NCBI RefSeq assembly: GCF_011764585.1
Contig: NZ_AP022853.1
Location: 351,001-415,000 of the forward strand
Direction of reading: 5' to 3'
Length of the DNA: 64,000 bases
Origin: Sulfurimicrobium lacus
GTDB taxonomy: Bacteria > Pseudomonadota > Gammaproteobacteria > Burkholderiales > Sulfuricellaceae
In this document: positions 7,880 to 16,493 of the stretch, piece by piece
How the letters are laid out: each line of letters opens with the position of its first letter
Position numbering within the stretch: the first letter of the stretch is position 1
The notes under the pieces: model-generated
Seen by the model: only the letters and a program-made list of their open reading frames with translations
Databases searched by the model: none
Told to the model about the DNA's origin: nothing
Position numbers and translations under genes: made by a program

Positions 7880-8254
7880 CCGAAGCTGCGCAGAGGGGAA
7901 GCCGAGTGGTACGCCAGGACCAAATGTTTTAACCCATGAATGTGGCGCTCGCCGAATTCCCCTCGGTCCACCGCCGAGCAGCACAGGCGAGCCGGGGGCT
8001 GTCGGCGAGGACTGTCTGAGCGCAAAGCGCGAGTTCCGCAGCCGCCCGGCTTGACGAGCAGCGCAGGGAACCCCGGAGGGGCGGTGGATGGGGCTCGCCT
8101 TCTTTGGGTTACCTTGCTTGGCGAAGCAAGAAAGGTAACCAGCCGCCGGGCTGCCCCCGGCAATCAAACATGGTGCGCGGAGCGCATCCAACAGCAACTA
8201 AATCACACTATGCGGCGCAATGCCCGTTGGTTATTGCGCCCTACTACGTGGGCT
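7880..8254 (+). repeat. Dispersed repeat, copy B (right of the PEP-CTERM gene)
   Basis: Direct-orientation homologue of copy A. It carries about 94 extra bases (roughly 8047-8140) bounded by AGCCGCC, containing the hairpin GGTTACC ... GGTAACC. It ends with the same GGCGCAAT ... ATTGCGCC hairpin as copy A. Its right end overlaps the last codons of the minus-strand gene that ends at 8231. Apart from the terminator, the stretch 7785-8230 holds only this repeat. Confidence 0.85.
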
Positions 8255-8665
8255 ACCTCTTTTGTTTACGTAGATGAGTAACACAAACCAAAACAATGCA
8301 GCACCAAATGCAAAATTACTTTCCAATTGATACCTGCTGTATTTCAGTAGGAATTTATCGCCTTGCTTGATTTGATAGACAGTTTTCTGATCATGCCACA
8401 ACACCAGTTGTTCATTGTTTTTATATGCTTCAACAAGTTCTTTGTATGGGCATTTCCATCGGACTCTACCTTGAGCAATACATTCTAGAGTGTGGCCGTC
8501 CTCATCAGCGAATTTAACAATTTCTTTAACATGAGTAGGGTTGGTTGCGACAACTTTTGCATTGGATACTTGTAGACTTTCTATATTAGGGGGCGATATT
8601 AATACTCCCACTATAAAAAATAGTAGCGATCCAAAAATGCAAATCAATAGATCAGCACGTGGCAT
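8231..8665 (-). CDS. Small membrane protein of unknown function
   Basis: A 144-residue protein, not recognised. It has a hydrophobic segment at about 7-24 and another at about 117-133, enclosing a hydrophilic region with two Cys residues (LECIAQGRVRWKCPY), so both ends probably face the cytoplasm with a periplasmic middle. The gene is clearly lower in GC than its neighbours, a sign of transfer. No good ribosome-binding site precedes the ATG. The last codons (KRGSPRSRAQ) and the stop come from repeat copy B, so the C-terminus was probably created or changed by that repeat. Confidence 0.6.
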   Translation of the reverse strand: MPRADLLICIFGSLLFFIVGVLISPPNIESLQVSNAKVVATNPTHVKEIVKFADEDGHTLECIAQGRVRWKCPYKELVEAYKNNEQLVLWHDQKTVYQIKQGDKFLLKYSRYQLESNFAFGAALFWFVLLIYVNKRGSPRSRAQ

Positions 8666-8762
8666 AAAAAGGCTAACGGATATTAAACGGGTCTGTTATC
8701 AATTGATACTGCAGGCCAAGAGTATGCACGTCGATGGCATGCCACTCAAGGAAGCGGCCAAA

Positions 8763-9758
8763 TTATGGATTTTTGCACACCCTGACCACCGTTTCATCCG
8801 CCTTCCCGCATGGCGTCTCGGTGCCGGGTACGGGGTGCGGGGTGCCTTCATGATCCATCCGGGCCGCCACCGTATCCCACGCGATCAACCCCTTGCGGTC
8901 CATGCTCAGCCGCAGCAGCCACCCCTCCCGAGTTTCAGGAATCTCCGGCGGATCAAAGCCGTCAAACACGAAGTTGCCCAGGCTGTAAACGATCAGCTTC
9001 CCCCGGTAGTATTCCGCCCCCTGCGTCACATGTGGATGCCCCCCGATCACCACGTCCGCCCCCGCATCGATCATCGTGCGTGCTAGTTGACGCTGCCGTT
9101 CGCTGGGCTGCAACTCGCGTTCCCAGCCCCAGTGCATGAAGGGAATCACCAGGTCCGCGTCTGCGGCACGGGCGGCGCGGATGTCGGCGACGACCTGGCT
9201 GTCTTCGCTCCAGGCGATACCGGCCCAGTCCGGCCCGGCCTCGAAGGAGCGCGGCTTGAATTCGTTGTAGTTGAGAAGGGCGATGCGCAGTCCCTTACGT
9301 TCGATCCACAGCGGCGCATGGGCGGCAGCAAGGTCGCGTCCGCCGCCGAAGTAGGGGAGGCCGTTTTTCTCGAGCAGCGTGAGGGTTTCGAGGAAGGCGT
9401 CCTTGCCGTAGTCGCCGGAGTGGTTGTTGGCCACGGCCAGGGCGTTGAAGCGGCCCTTGAGGATTGGCAGCACGCGGGGATGGGCGCGGAAGGAAAAAAT
9501 CTTGCTCTCCAGCGGCTGGCCGACGGTGGCGACCGGGCATTCGAGGTTGCCTACCGTGAAGTCGGCCTCGGCCAGCGTGGCGGCGAAGTGGACCAACGGG
9601 TCGCGCCCTGACTGGATCACTTTCCCCGGCCCGTCGTCGAGCATGATGTCGCCGACAAAAATCAGGCGCACTGGGTCGGCCAGAACCGGTGTGGCGGCGA
9701 GCAGCAGGCCGACCAGAGCCAGGCGTAGCGATTGCCGACTAGCGTGGATCAGGTTCAT
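8763..9758 (-). CDS. CapA-family (PGA_cap) metallophosphatase-like protein
   Basis: A 331-residue exported protein of the CapA / poly-gamma-glutamate synthesis family, which has a calcineurin-like phosphoesterase fold. The signal peptide ends at VLA (about 27). Metal-site motifs are LIFVGDIMLDD (Asp37), VGNLECPV, ALAVANNHSGDYG and VIGGHPHVTQG. The upstream frame stays open, but ATG 9758 gives the signal peptide and overlaps the stop of the preceding gene (ATGA). No capsule genes are nearby; many proteins of this family in Proteobacteria act outside capsule synthesis. Third gene of an apparent dgt operon. Confidence 0.88.
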   Translation of the reverse strand: MNLIHASRQSLRLALVGLLLAATPVLADPVRLIFVGDIMLDDGPGKVIQSGRDPLVHFAATLAEADFTVGNLECPVATVGQPLESKIFSFRAHPRVLPILKGRFNALAVANNHSGDYGKDAFLETLTLLEKNGLPYFGGGRDLAAAHAPLWIERKGLRIALLNYNEFKPRSFEAGPDWAGIAWSEDSQVVADIRAARAADADLVIPFMHWGWERELQPSERQRQLARTMIDAGADVVIGGHPHVTQGAEYYRGKLIVYSLGNFVFDGFDPPEIPETREGWLLRLSMDRKGLIAWDTVAARMDHEGTPHPVPGTETPCGKADETVVRVCKNP

Positions 9759-10156
9759 CGCCGCGCTCCCTTGTCCGTTGCCATCTCGCACCAGTATTGC
9801 AGCTCGCTGTCGCGCACCGGTTCGTAGACCGACTGCAGGCCGCTGAAACCATAGCGGGATGCGCGGTTGCCGGGCGGGGGGTAGGGGAAGCTGGCCTGGT
9901 GAATCAGCGTCGGGCCTTCGTCGCGGTCGACGTAGGTGTAGATCTTGATGGCGGCCAGGGCGGCGGGCTGGTCCTGGAACACCAGGCGCAACTGGAAGTA
10001 CGACCCCACCTTGATGCCTTTCACCGCATACGGCGACTGCACGGGACGGGCCGCCAGGACCTGGGTCTCGCCGCCATAGGTGTAATGGCACACCACCTGC
10101 TCGCCCGCGGCGGCGTTAAGCGAAACCAGCAGTGCTACCACAAGCGCTCGTTTCAT
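9755..10156 (-). CDS. Small secreted protein of unknown function
   Basis: A 133-residue protein with a signal peptide (MKRALVVALLVSLNAAAG) and a mature part with two Cys residues (VVCHYTYGG and YWCEM) that could form a disulphide. No catalytic motif is visible. It starts directly after the dgt stop codon, and its own stop overlaps the CapA-like start, so the three genes look like one translationally coupled operon. The family was not recognised. Confidence 0.8.
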   Translation of the reverse strand: MKRALVVALLVSLNAAAGEQVVCHYTYGGETQVLAARPVQSPYAVKGIKVGSYFQLRLVFQDQPAALAAIKIYTYVDRDEGPTLIHQASFPYPPPGNRASRYGFSGLQSVYEPVRDSELQYWCEMATDKGARR

Positions 10157-11278
10157 TTACATCTCTTCGATCGAGAACAGGCGCCGGTGCTCGCGGTGGG
10201 CATAGCGGTCGGTCATGCCGGCGATGTAGTCGGCGATGGTGCGCGCCTTGTCGGTCAAGGCTTTTTCCTGGTACTGCGGCGGCAGCAGGGCGGGCTTGTC
10301 GTGGAAGGCGGCGAACAGCTCGCGCACGATGCGGCGTGCCTTCCCGCTCATGCGTTCCACCTGGTAATGGCGGTAGAGGTGCTTGTGGAGGAACTGCTTA
10401 AGCTCGCGCTGCTCCTTCGCCACCGCCGGGCTGAACGCCATCAGGACCGGCGCGCGGCGCACGTCGTCGAGACTGGTCGGCGCCGCCGCCGCGATGTTTT
10501 CCGTGCTTTGCGCGATCAGGTCGAGCACCAGGGTGTTGATCATGCGCCGCACGATCTCGTGGATCAGGCGCCGTCCCGCGACGTCGGGGTGGCGTTCCCT
10601 GACCATGGCCAGATGGCGCGCGAACAGGCTGGTGTCGGCGAGTTGTTCGAGGGAGATCAGGCCGGAGCGCAGGCCGTCGTCGACGTCGTGGTTGTTGTAG
10701 GCGATTTCGTCCGCCAGGTTGGCTACCTGGGCTTCGAGCGAGGGGCGCTGGTCGTTGAGGAAACGCTCGCCGACCTCTCCCAGCGTCTTCGCGTTGGCCG
10801 GGGAGCAGTGCTTGAGGATGCCCTCGCGGGTCTCGAAGCACAGGTTCAGCCCGTCGAAATCGGCGTAGCGCTCTTCCAGCAGGTCCACCACGCGCAGCGA
10901 CTGCAGGTTGTGCTCGAAGCCGCCGTAATCCTTCATGCAGGCGTTGAGCTCGTCCTGTCCGGCGTGGCCGAACGGGGTGTGGCCCAGGTCGTGGGCGAGG
11001 GCGACCGCTTCCACCAGTACTTCGTTGAGCTGCAGGTTGCGCGCGATGGCGCGGCCGATCTGCGCCACTTCCAGGCTGTGGGTGAGGCGGGTGCGGAACA
11101 GGTCGCCTTCGTGATTGACGAACACCTGGGTCTTGTATTCCAGGCGGCGGAAGGCGGTGGAGTGGATGATGCGGTCGCGGTCGCGTTCGAAATCGCTGCG
11201 TCCCGGCGGCGTCGGCTCGGGATGGCGGCGGCCGCGGGTGCGCTGAGGGTGCGCAGCGTAGGGCGCGAGCTCCGTCAT
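10157..11278 (-). CDS. dgt: Deoxyguanosinetriphosphate triphosphohydrolase (dGTPase, HD domain)
   Basis: A 373-residue cytoplasmic enzyme that splits dGTP, or other dNTPs, into deoxynucleoside and triphosphate. The HD-domain metal residues are His67 (RLTHSLEV) and His96-Asp97 ([11 protein letters not shown]), with Asp in [10 protein letters not shown] further on. The N-terminal [26 protein letters not shown] is typical of the shorter dGTPase group rather than the 500-residue E. coli enzyme. First gene of a compact operon with the secreted protein and the CapA-like gene; why these belong together is unclear. Confidence 0.93.
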   Translation of the reverse strand: MTELAPYAAHPQRTRGRRHPEPTPPGRSDFERDRDRIIHSTAFRRLEYKTQVFVNHEGDLFRTRLTHSLEVAQIGRAIARNLQLNEVLVEAVALAHDLGHTPFGHAGQDELNACMKDYGGFEHNLQSLRVVDLLEERYADFDGLNLCFETREGILKHCSPANAKTLGEVGERFLNDQRPSLEAQVANLADEIAYNNHDVDDGLRSGLISLEQLADTSLFARHLAMVRERHPDVAGRRLIHEIVRRMINTLVLDLIAQSTENIAAAAPTSLDDVRRAPVLMAFSPAVAKEQRELKQFLHKHLYRHYQVERMSGKARRIVRELFAAFHDKPALLPPQYQEKALTDKARTIADYIAGMTDRYAHREHRRLFSIEEM

Positions 11279-11385
11279 AGGTGTACCTTTAAAATTCTGG
11301 TTCGATCAGTATCGGCGCCCGATCGGCATCGGCGCACCGGCTTGGACAGGGAGGATAGCATTATTGCCGTTCGGGGAGTAAGCGC

Positions 11386-12819
11386 TCAGGCAGCCATCCG
11401 GGTCTGGTCGCGTCCGGCGCGCTTGGCTTCGAGCAGGGCGCTGTCCGCCCGCGACAGCGCCATGTTTTCGGTCTCGTCGTTTTTCTTGTATTCGCTCAGG
11501 CCGCCGCTCCAACGCAGCTGATGCATGACGCCGCGGGTGAGTTCCAGTTCCTCGGGCAGGTTCTGGCGCAGGCGGCCGGCGAGCTCTTCGGCTTTTTTCA
11601 GGGGGGTGTTGGGGAATATCACGCAGAATTCGTCGCCCCCGAGGCGCGCGATGAAATCGCTGGAGCGCAACTGCTCCTTGAGCGCTTTGCCGAACTGCAC
11701 GATCAGCGCGTCGCCGGCGTCGTGCCCGAACGTGTCGTTCACCTGTTTGAAGTTGTCGATGTCGATGATGAGCAGGCTGTGCGTCCACCCCTCCGCCAGG
11801 GTTTTGAACAGCTCCTTCTGCTTGATGTCGAAGCTGCGGCGGTTGTTGACCTGGGAGAGGTGGTCGATGCTGGCGGATTCGTTCACCTGCTTGTTCTTCC
11901 CCAGCATGAGCTTGCCCAGGCGGTACATGAGCTCGAAGTTTTGCTCGAAATCCTTCAGCTGGAAGGTGTACGCCTTGCGCAGGCGGGAATGACGGATATC
12001 CGAGAAGAACAGCAGAAGCGAATCGATGTCGTTTTTCACCGCCTTGCGCAGGGCAAGATACAGCCCGGCCATGCCGAGCGCCAGGAACAGGGAGGACAGC
12101 GCCCATGCCGCGAGATGGGTCTGCACCGGGGAAGTCACCGGTTTGGCCGGGGCACGCCATACCACCAGCCTCCAGGCGGTTCCCTGCAGGTCGGTCAGTT
12201 CCTGGAATGCGCTGGTCTTCAGCCGCGCATCGCCGCGCTGCATCAGGACGTTGTAGGGGCCGTTGCTGTTGGCTTGCTGCAGCTCGGCGTAGGCATCCTG
12301 TAGCTGAAGCGATTCGAACATGCTGCGCAGTTCGGCGCTCCCCTTGCTGATCACGACGAAGCCGAGTATTGCCGGGTTTTCCATATCCATGACGGGCTCT
12401 GCGATGGCCAGCGCGGGATTGCTTCCGGAGCCTTGCGGCATATCCGCATACACCACCGAAAGCGGCTGCGTGAAAGCGTTTCCACCGGCTTTTCCGTTCG
12501 GCAGCGTCCGCTGAATACGGGCGTCCGGGAACAGCGTGTGGATATTGCCGACCTGCGCAAGCCGTTCGCGTTCCGAGCCGCTTTTGAGCGAGTTGATCGT
12601 CTGGGGAGATTGCGCGATGCGCGCAACGGTGGCGCGCATGTTGGCGGCCAATCCGCTAATGGCTGGAGCCAGGATGCGCTGGGCGCCAGATTGATCGGCT
12701 GATTGAACTTGCTTGGAGTGCGGCAGGGAGGACTGGTGCAGGTAATAAATGGTCGCACTGTTAATCGCTTCCAGCACGAGAAATGCGATCAAGCAGAAAT
12801 GCGCCAGGGACAGTTTCAT
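11386..12819 (-). CDS. Membrane-bound diguanylate cyclase (GGDEF)
   Basis: A 477-residue inner-membrane enzyme expected to make cyclic di-GMP from two GTP. Topology: transmembrane segment about 7-27, a periplasmic sensor region of about 200 residues, a second transmembrane segment about 235-258, a short linker and a C-terminal GGDEF domain. The active site is GGDEF at 394-398, intact, and an inhibitory I-site RSSD lies at 385-388, five residues before it, so product inhibition is expected. No EAL domain is present. The periplasmic signal is unknown. About 290 bases without a gene follow upstream (12820-13108), where nothing distinctive was seen. Confidence 0.93.
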   Translation of the reverse strand: MKLSLAHFCLIAFLVLEAINSATIYYLHQSSLPHSKQVQSADQSGAQRILAPAISGLAANMRATVARIAQSPQTINSLKSGSERERLAQVGNIHTLFPDARIQRTLPNGKAGGNAFTQPLSVVYADMPQGSGSNPALAIAEPVMDMENPAILGFVVISKGSAELRSMFESLQLQDAYAELQQANSNGPYNVLMQRGDARLKTSAFQELTDLQGTAWRLVVWRAPAKPVTSPVQTHLAAWALSSLFLALGMAGLYLALRKAVKNDIDSLLLFFSDIRHSRLRKAYTFQLKDFEQNFELMYRLGKLMLGKNKQVNESASIDHLSQVNNRRSFDIKQKELFKTLAEGWTHSLLIIDIDNFKQVNDTFGHDAGDALIVQFGKALKEQLRSSDFIARLGGDEFCVIFPNTPLKKAEELAGRLRQNLPEELELTRGVMHQLRWSGGLSEYKKNDETENMALSRADSALLEAKRAGRDQTRMAA

Positions 12820-13108
12820 TTGGTTAAAGGCTTCCGTTCTGTCCAGACGCTGTCATAAATGATTTTATTCCGCTGACTTAACGCAACAAAAGAGACGAGG
12901 AAAATGGCGAGGAATGTTTTTTGGTATCAACGTCATATGCGATTCAAGTATAACTTAATTTTTTCAGATGGCCAGCGCCTTGGGGGCAAAATCCGGGGGG
13001 CGGAAATTGAAGGACAGATGAAATTGAGTTCGGGATTGGGTTATGGCGGGAGCCAAATCGAGGAGGAGGCCCGATCCGATTGTATCGGTCCGGACTTCTC
13101 TCGATCCT

Positions 13109-14743
13109 TTATTGGCCCGGGCGGGCGTCAAGCAGGCTCACGAATCCCTGCAGTGTCTGCGCCAGCTTGTCAGCCTCGACGTCGGCCGTAACCAGCGCTT
13201 CTCCGATGGACTTCAGCAGCACGAAGCGGATTTTGCCCCCTTCGACTTTCTTGTCCAGGCCCATCGCATCCATGTAGCTTGCCACGCCCAGGTCGGGCGC
13301 CGTGTCTGGCAGGCCGGCGCGCTTGAACAGGGTACGGACGCGCGCGAGCGCGGCATCGTCCAGCCAGCCCTGGCGTCGCGACAGATCCGCCGCCAGCACC
13401 GTGCCGCCGGCCACGGCCTCGCCGTGCAGCCAGTTGCCGTAGCCCATGCCGGACTCGATGGCGTGGCCGAAGGTATGGCCGAGGTTGAGCAGGGCGCGTA
13501 CCCCGTCTTCGCGCTCGTCGGCCGCGACGATTTCGGCCTTGTTCTGGCAGGAGCGGTGGATGGCGTAGGCCAGGGCATCCTTGTCGCGTGCCAGCAGTTT
13601 GTCCATGTTCTGCTCCAGCCACTCGAAAAACGGCAGGTCGCGGATCAGGCCGTACTTGATTACTTCCGCGAGGCCGGCGGACAGCTCGCGCGCCGGCAGG
13701 GTGTCGAGGGTGGCGGTGTCGGCCAGCACCACTTGCGGCTGGTAGAACGCGCCGATCATGTTCTTGCCGAGCGGGTGGTTGATGCCGGTCTTGCCGCCGA
13801 CGGAGGAGTCCACCTGGGCCAGCAGCGTGGTCGGCACCTGGATGAAAGGCACGCCGCGCAGATAAGTGGCCGCGGCATAGCCGGTCAGGTCGCCGATCAC
13901 GCCGCCGCCCAGGGCGATCAGCGTGGTCTTGCGCTCGCAGCGGTTCTGCAGCAGGGCGTCGTAGATCAGGTTGAGGGTGTCGGCGGTTTTGTAAACCTCG
14001 CCGTCCGGCAAAATGACGGGCAGCACGCTGACGCCCTGCTGTTCCAGGGTATGCGTCAGTTTTGCGAGGTAGAGCGGCGCCACGGTGGTGTTGGTGACGA
14101 TGGCTACGCGCTTTTGTGCCAGGTGCGGCACCATCAGATCGGCCTGTTCCAGCAGATTGGCGCCGATATGGATGGGATAGGCGCGGTCGCCCAGTTCAAC
14201 GGTCAGGGTTTGCATGTTCGTGGCTTGTCCATCCTTGAGTTTCTGTTCCAGGCGGCGTACCAGGTAGTGAATGTTCTGGTCGCCCGTGTCCATGATCACG
14301 TCTGCGAGCTCGCGGTAAATCGGGTCGCGCTGGGCGAACAGCTCGCGCAGCTTTGCGTGCGGGTCGGCGGTCTGCAGCAACGGGCGGTTCTTGTCGTGGC
14401 GGGTGCGGTGCCACAGGTCCGAAATTTGCGCCCGCAGGTATACGATCGCGCCGCTGCGTTTCATGTTCTTGCGGTTCTCTTCGCGCAAAACCGCGCCTCC
14501 GCCGGTGGCGAGCACGACATTGTCCATCTGGCACAGTTGTGCCAGGACGGCTGTTTCGCGCGCCCTGAACCCTTCCTCGCCTTCCAGTTCGAAGATGACC
14601 GGGATCTTTACCCCGGTGCGGCGTTCGATCTCGTGGTCGGAATCGATGAAGCGCATGCCGAGGTGCCGGGCCAGCATCTTGCCGACCGTGGTTTTGCCTG
14701 CGCCCATGAGGCCGATGAGAATGATTTTGTTGGGGAATGACAT
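13109..14743 (-). CDS. aroKB: Fused shikimate kinase / 3-dehydroquinate synthase (AroK-AroB)
   Basis: One uninterrupted 544-codon frame covers two shikimate-pathway enzymes normally made from adjacent genes. Residues 1-170 are shikimate kinase: P-loop GLMGAGKTT at 11-19, DSDHEIERR, and [11 protein letters not shown]. Residues 177-544 are 3-dehydroquinate synthase: [50 protein letters not shown] and WLHGEAVA. No stop separates them; the linker reads KDGQATN. Met177 (ATG at 14215) sits where AroB usually starts and is preceded by AAGGA, so internal initiation could also yield free AroB. Both active sites look intact. Bifunctional AroKB proteins are known in some bacteria. Confidence 0.9.
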   Translation of the reverse strand: MSFPNKIILIGLMGAGKTTVGKMLARHLGMRFIDSDHEIERRTGVKIPVIFELEGEEGFRARETAVLAQLCQMDNVVLATGGGAVLREENRKNMKRSGAIVYLRAQISDLWHRTRHDKNRPLLQTADPHAKLRELFAQRDPIYRELADVIMDTGDQNIHYLVRRLEQKLKDGQATNMQTLTVELGDRAYPIHIGANLLEQADLMVPHLAQKRVAIVTNTTVAPLYLAKLTHTLEQQGVSVLPVILPDGEVYKTADTLNLIYDALLQNRCERKTTLIALGGGVIGDLTGYAAATYLRGVPFIQVPTTLLAQVDSSVGGKTGINHPLGKNMIGAFYQPQVVLADTATLDTLPARELSAGLAEVIKYGLIRDLPFFEWLEQNMDKLLARDKDALAYAIHRSCQNKAEIVAADEREDGVRALLNLGHTFGHAIESGMGYGNWLHGEAVAGGTVLAADLSRRQGWLDDAALARVRTLFKRAGLPDTAPDLGVASYMDAMGLDKKVEGGKIRFVLLKSIGEALVTADVEADKLAQTLQGFVSLLDARPGQ

Positions 14744-14819
14744 GGGCCGTAATGATAACGGCTAGAGGGGGGTTTAGCCAGAAATGCGGGGCATAATCCG
14801 GCGCAGACCATGAGGCGCG

Positions 14820-15026
14820 TTACGGTTCATCCTCGTAGTCGTTGCTCATGTCGATACCCATTTCCTTGCCCACCTCCACCCAGTAAGGCTCGGCTTCGCA
14901 TGAGCAGCAATCGCACCAGACGGCAATCCCCTCGTGCATGTTGGCGCGTTTTTTTCTGGGCCTGGGTGGTTCGTCTGGCTTTGCGTCCGGGCTGGGTAAG
15001 GTGGAATCTGAGCGAGAGTCGTCCAT
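14820..15026 (-). CDS. Small acidic Cys-rich protein of unknown function
   Basis: A 68-residue protein, not recognised. The N-terminal half is charged and Pro-rich (KPDEPPRPRKKR); the second half holds CDCCSC, a cluster that could bind metal, and ends in a very acidic tail (SNDYEDEP). A strong GGAGG ribosome-binding site lies about ten bases before the ATG, the main argument that the gene is real. It follows the ftsZ terminator, so it needs its own promoter. A longer overlapping frame on the same strand lacks a comparable start site. Confidence 0.6.
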   Translation of the reverse strand: MDDSRSDSTLPSPDAKPDEPPRPRKKRANMHEGIAVWCDCCSCEAEPYWVEVGKEMGIDMSNDYEDEP

Positions 15027-15132
15027 GATTAGCGTCCTCCGAATTAAGTTTTACGGCGTCGATAGTTTGTCGCCGCATTTTTAAGACCTGTTCGGAGCTT
15101 GAACGTTTCGTCGAACCGCCAGCCAAGGGCGT

Positions 15133-15158
15133 AAAAAAACCGGCCTTGCGGCCGGTTT
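15133..15158 (-). terminator. Rho-independent terminator after ftsZ
   Basis: On the minus strand: GAAACCGGCCGCAAGGCCGG followed by seven T. A 7-9 bp stem with a small loop, about 30 bases after the ftsZ stop codon; it closes the division and cell-wall cluster. Confidence 0.88.
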
Positions 15159-15187
15159 CGGGTCTGGAGTAACGCAGAAGGACTGAA

Positions 15188-16339
15188 TCAGTCCGCCTGT
15201 TTGCGCAGGAAAGCCGGGATGTCGAGGAAATCGACGCCGGACTGCTTCATCGCTTCGAGCTGCGCGCCGCGCTCTCTTCTGCGCATCACCGCGGGTTGCT
15301 CGAGGGCTTCGTAATCAACGGCCATGGGCGCGTTGTCGGTGCCGTTGCGCACCACCAGTTGCGGCTTGGGCTGCTGGCGGGAAATTGCGCCGCCGAGACC
15401 GGTGGCGACCATGGTGACGCGCAGGGCGTCGCCCATGTTCTCGTCGATGACGGTTCCGACGATCACGGTGGCATCTTCGGCGGTGAACTCCTTGATGGTT
15501 TCCATGACCTCGTAGTATTCCTTCATCTTGAGGGACATGCTGGCGGTGATGTTGACCAGCACGCCGCGTGCACCGGCGAGGTCGACGTCTTCCAGCAGCG
15601 GGCTGGCTACTGCGCGTTCCGCGGCGATGCGGGCGCGGTCAACGCCGGAGGCGGTGGCGGAACCCATCATGGCCATGCCGTTTTCCGACATGACGGTTTT
15701 CACGTCGGCGAAGTCGACGTTGACCAGGCCGGGGCAGTTGATCACTTCGGCGATGCCGGAGACAGCGCCGTGCAATACGTCGTTGGCGGCCTTGAAGGCG
15801 TCCTGGAAGCTGACGTCGTCGCCTAGCACCTGCATCAGTTTGTCGTTCGGCACCACGATCAGGGAATCGACGTGCAGCGCCAGGGTTTCCATGCCCAGCT
15901 GCGCCACCTTGGAGCGCTTGCCTTCGAAGGCGAAGGGCTTGGTCACCACCGCCACGGTCAGAATGCCCAGTTCCTTGGCCACTTCGGCCACGATCGGGGC
16001 TGCGCCGGTGCCGGTGCCGCCGCCCATGCCGGCGGTGATGAACAGCATGTTGGCACCCTGGATCATTTCGGCGATGCGCTCGCGGTCTTCCATCGCGGAA
16101 GCGCGACCGATTTCCGGGTTGGCGCCTGCGCCCAGGCCCTTGGTGATGTGCGCGCCCAGCTGGAGCTGGGTTCTGGCCTGGCTGCGTTTTAGCGCCTGGG
16201 CGTCGGTGTTGGCGCAGATGAACTCCACGCCTTCCAGCCCGCTCACGATCATGTGATCCACTGCGTTGCCGCCGCAGCCGCCCACGCCGATTACCTTGAT
16301 CACTGCTTCCTGCATTGGTGCTTCCATGATTTCAAACAT
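15188..16339 (-). CDS. ftsZ: Cell division protein FtsZ
   Basis: A 383-residue tubulin-like GTPase that forms the cytokinetic ring. The tubulin signature GGGTGTGA is at 106-113, and the T7 loop NVDFADVKTVM supplies the catalytic acid for the neighbouring subunit. After a variable linker the C-terminus carries the conserved docking peptide DIPAFLRKQ, used by FtsA and ZipA. GGAG precedes the ATG. Last gene of the cluster, separated from ftsA by a 154-base gap containing a palindromic repeat. Confidence 0.98.
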   Translation of the reverse strand: MFEIMEAPMQEAVIKVIGVGGCGGNAVDHMIVSGLEGVEFICANTDAQALKRSQARTQLQLGAHITKGLGAGANPEIGRASAMEDRERIAEMIQGANMLFITAGMGGGTGTGAAPIVAEVAKELGILTVAVVTKPFAFEGKRSKVAQLGMETLALHVDSLIVVPNDKLMQVLGDDVSFQDAFKAANDVLHGAVSGIAEVINCPGLVNVDFADVKTVMSENGMAMMGSATASGVDRARIAAERAVASPLLEDVDLAGARGVLVNITASMSLKMKEYYEVMETIKEFTAEDATVIVGTVIDENMGDALRVTMVATGLGGAISRQQPKPQLVVRNGTDNAPMAVDYEALEQPAVMRRRERGAQLEAMKQSGVDFLDIPAFLRKQAD

Positions 16340-16417
16340 CGCGCTATCTCCTTAATTTGCTGTTATCCAGACCAGACCTAAAACTTAAAACCAAATCGTT
16401 AAAAAATTGCTCCTATA

Positions 16418-16486
16418 GTCATTGCGAGGAACATCGTGACGAAGCAATCTGAAAATTCGAGATTGCTTCGCTGCGCTCGCAATGAC
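16418..16486. repeat. Palindromic repeat between ftsA and ftsZ
   Basis: GTCATTGCGAG at 16418 pairs with CTCGCAATGAC ending at 16486, and GAAGCAATCT pairs with AGATTGCTTC nearer the centre, giving a long imperfect hairpin. This 'TCATTGCGAGG ... GCAATGAC' sequence is a common dispersed repeat in many proteobacteria. It lies between the ftsA stop and the ftsZ start, so it is co-transcribed and could affect the relative output of the two genes. Confidence 0.85.
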
Positions 16487-16493
16487 GGCACTG

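Noticed and set aside
14827..15126. Alternative 99-codon minus-strand frame overlapping the CDCCSC protein
   Set aside because: It has no ribosome-binding site comparable to the GGAGG of the 68-residue frame and an arginine-rich shadow composition.
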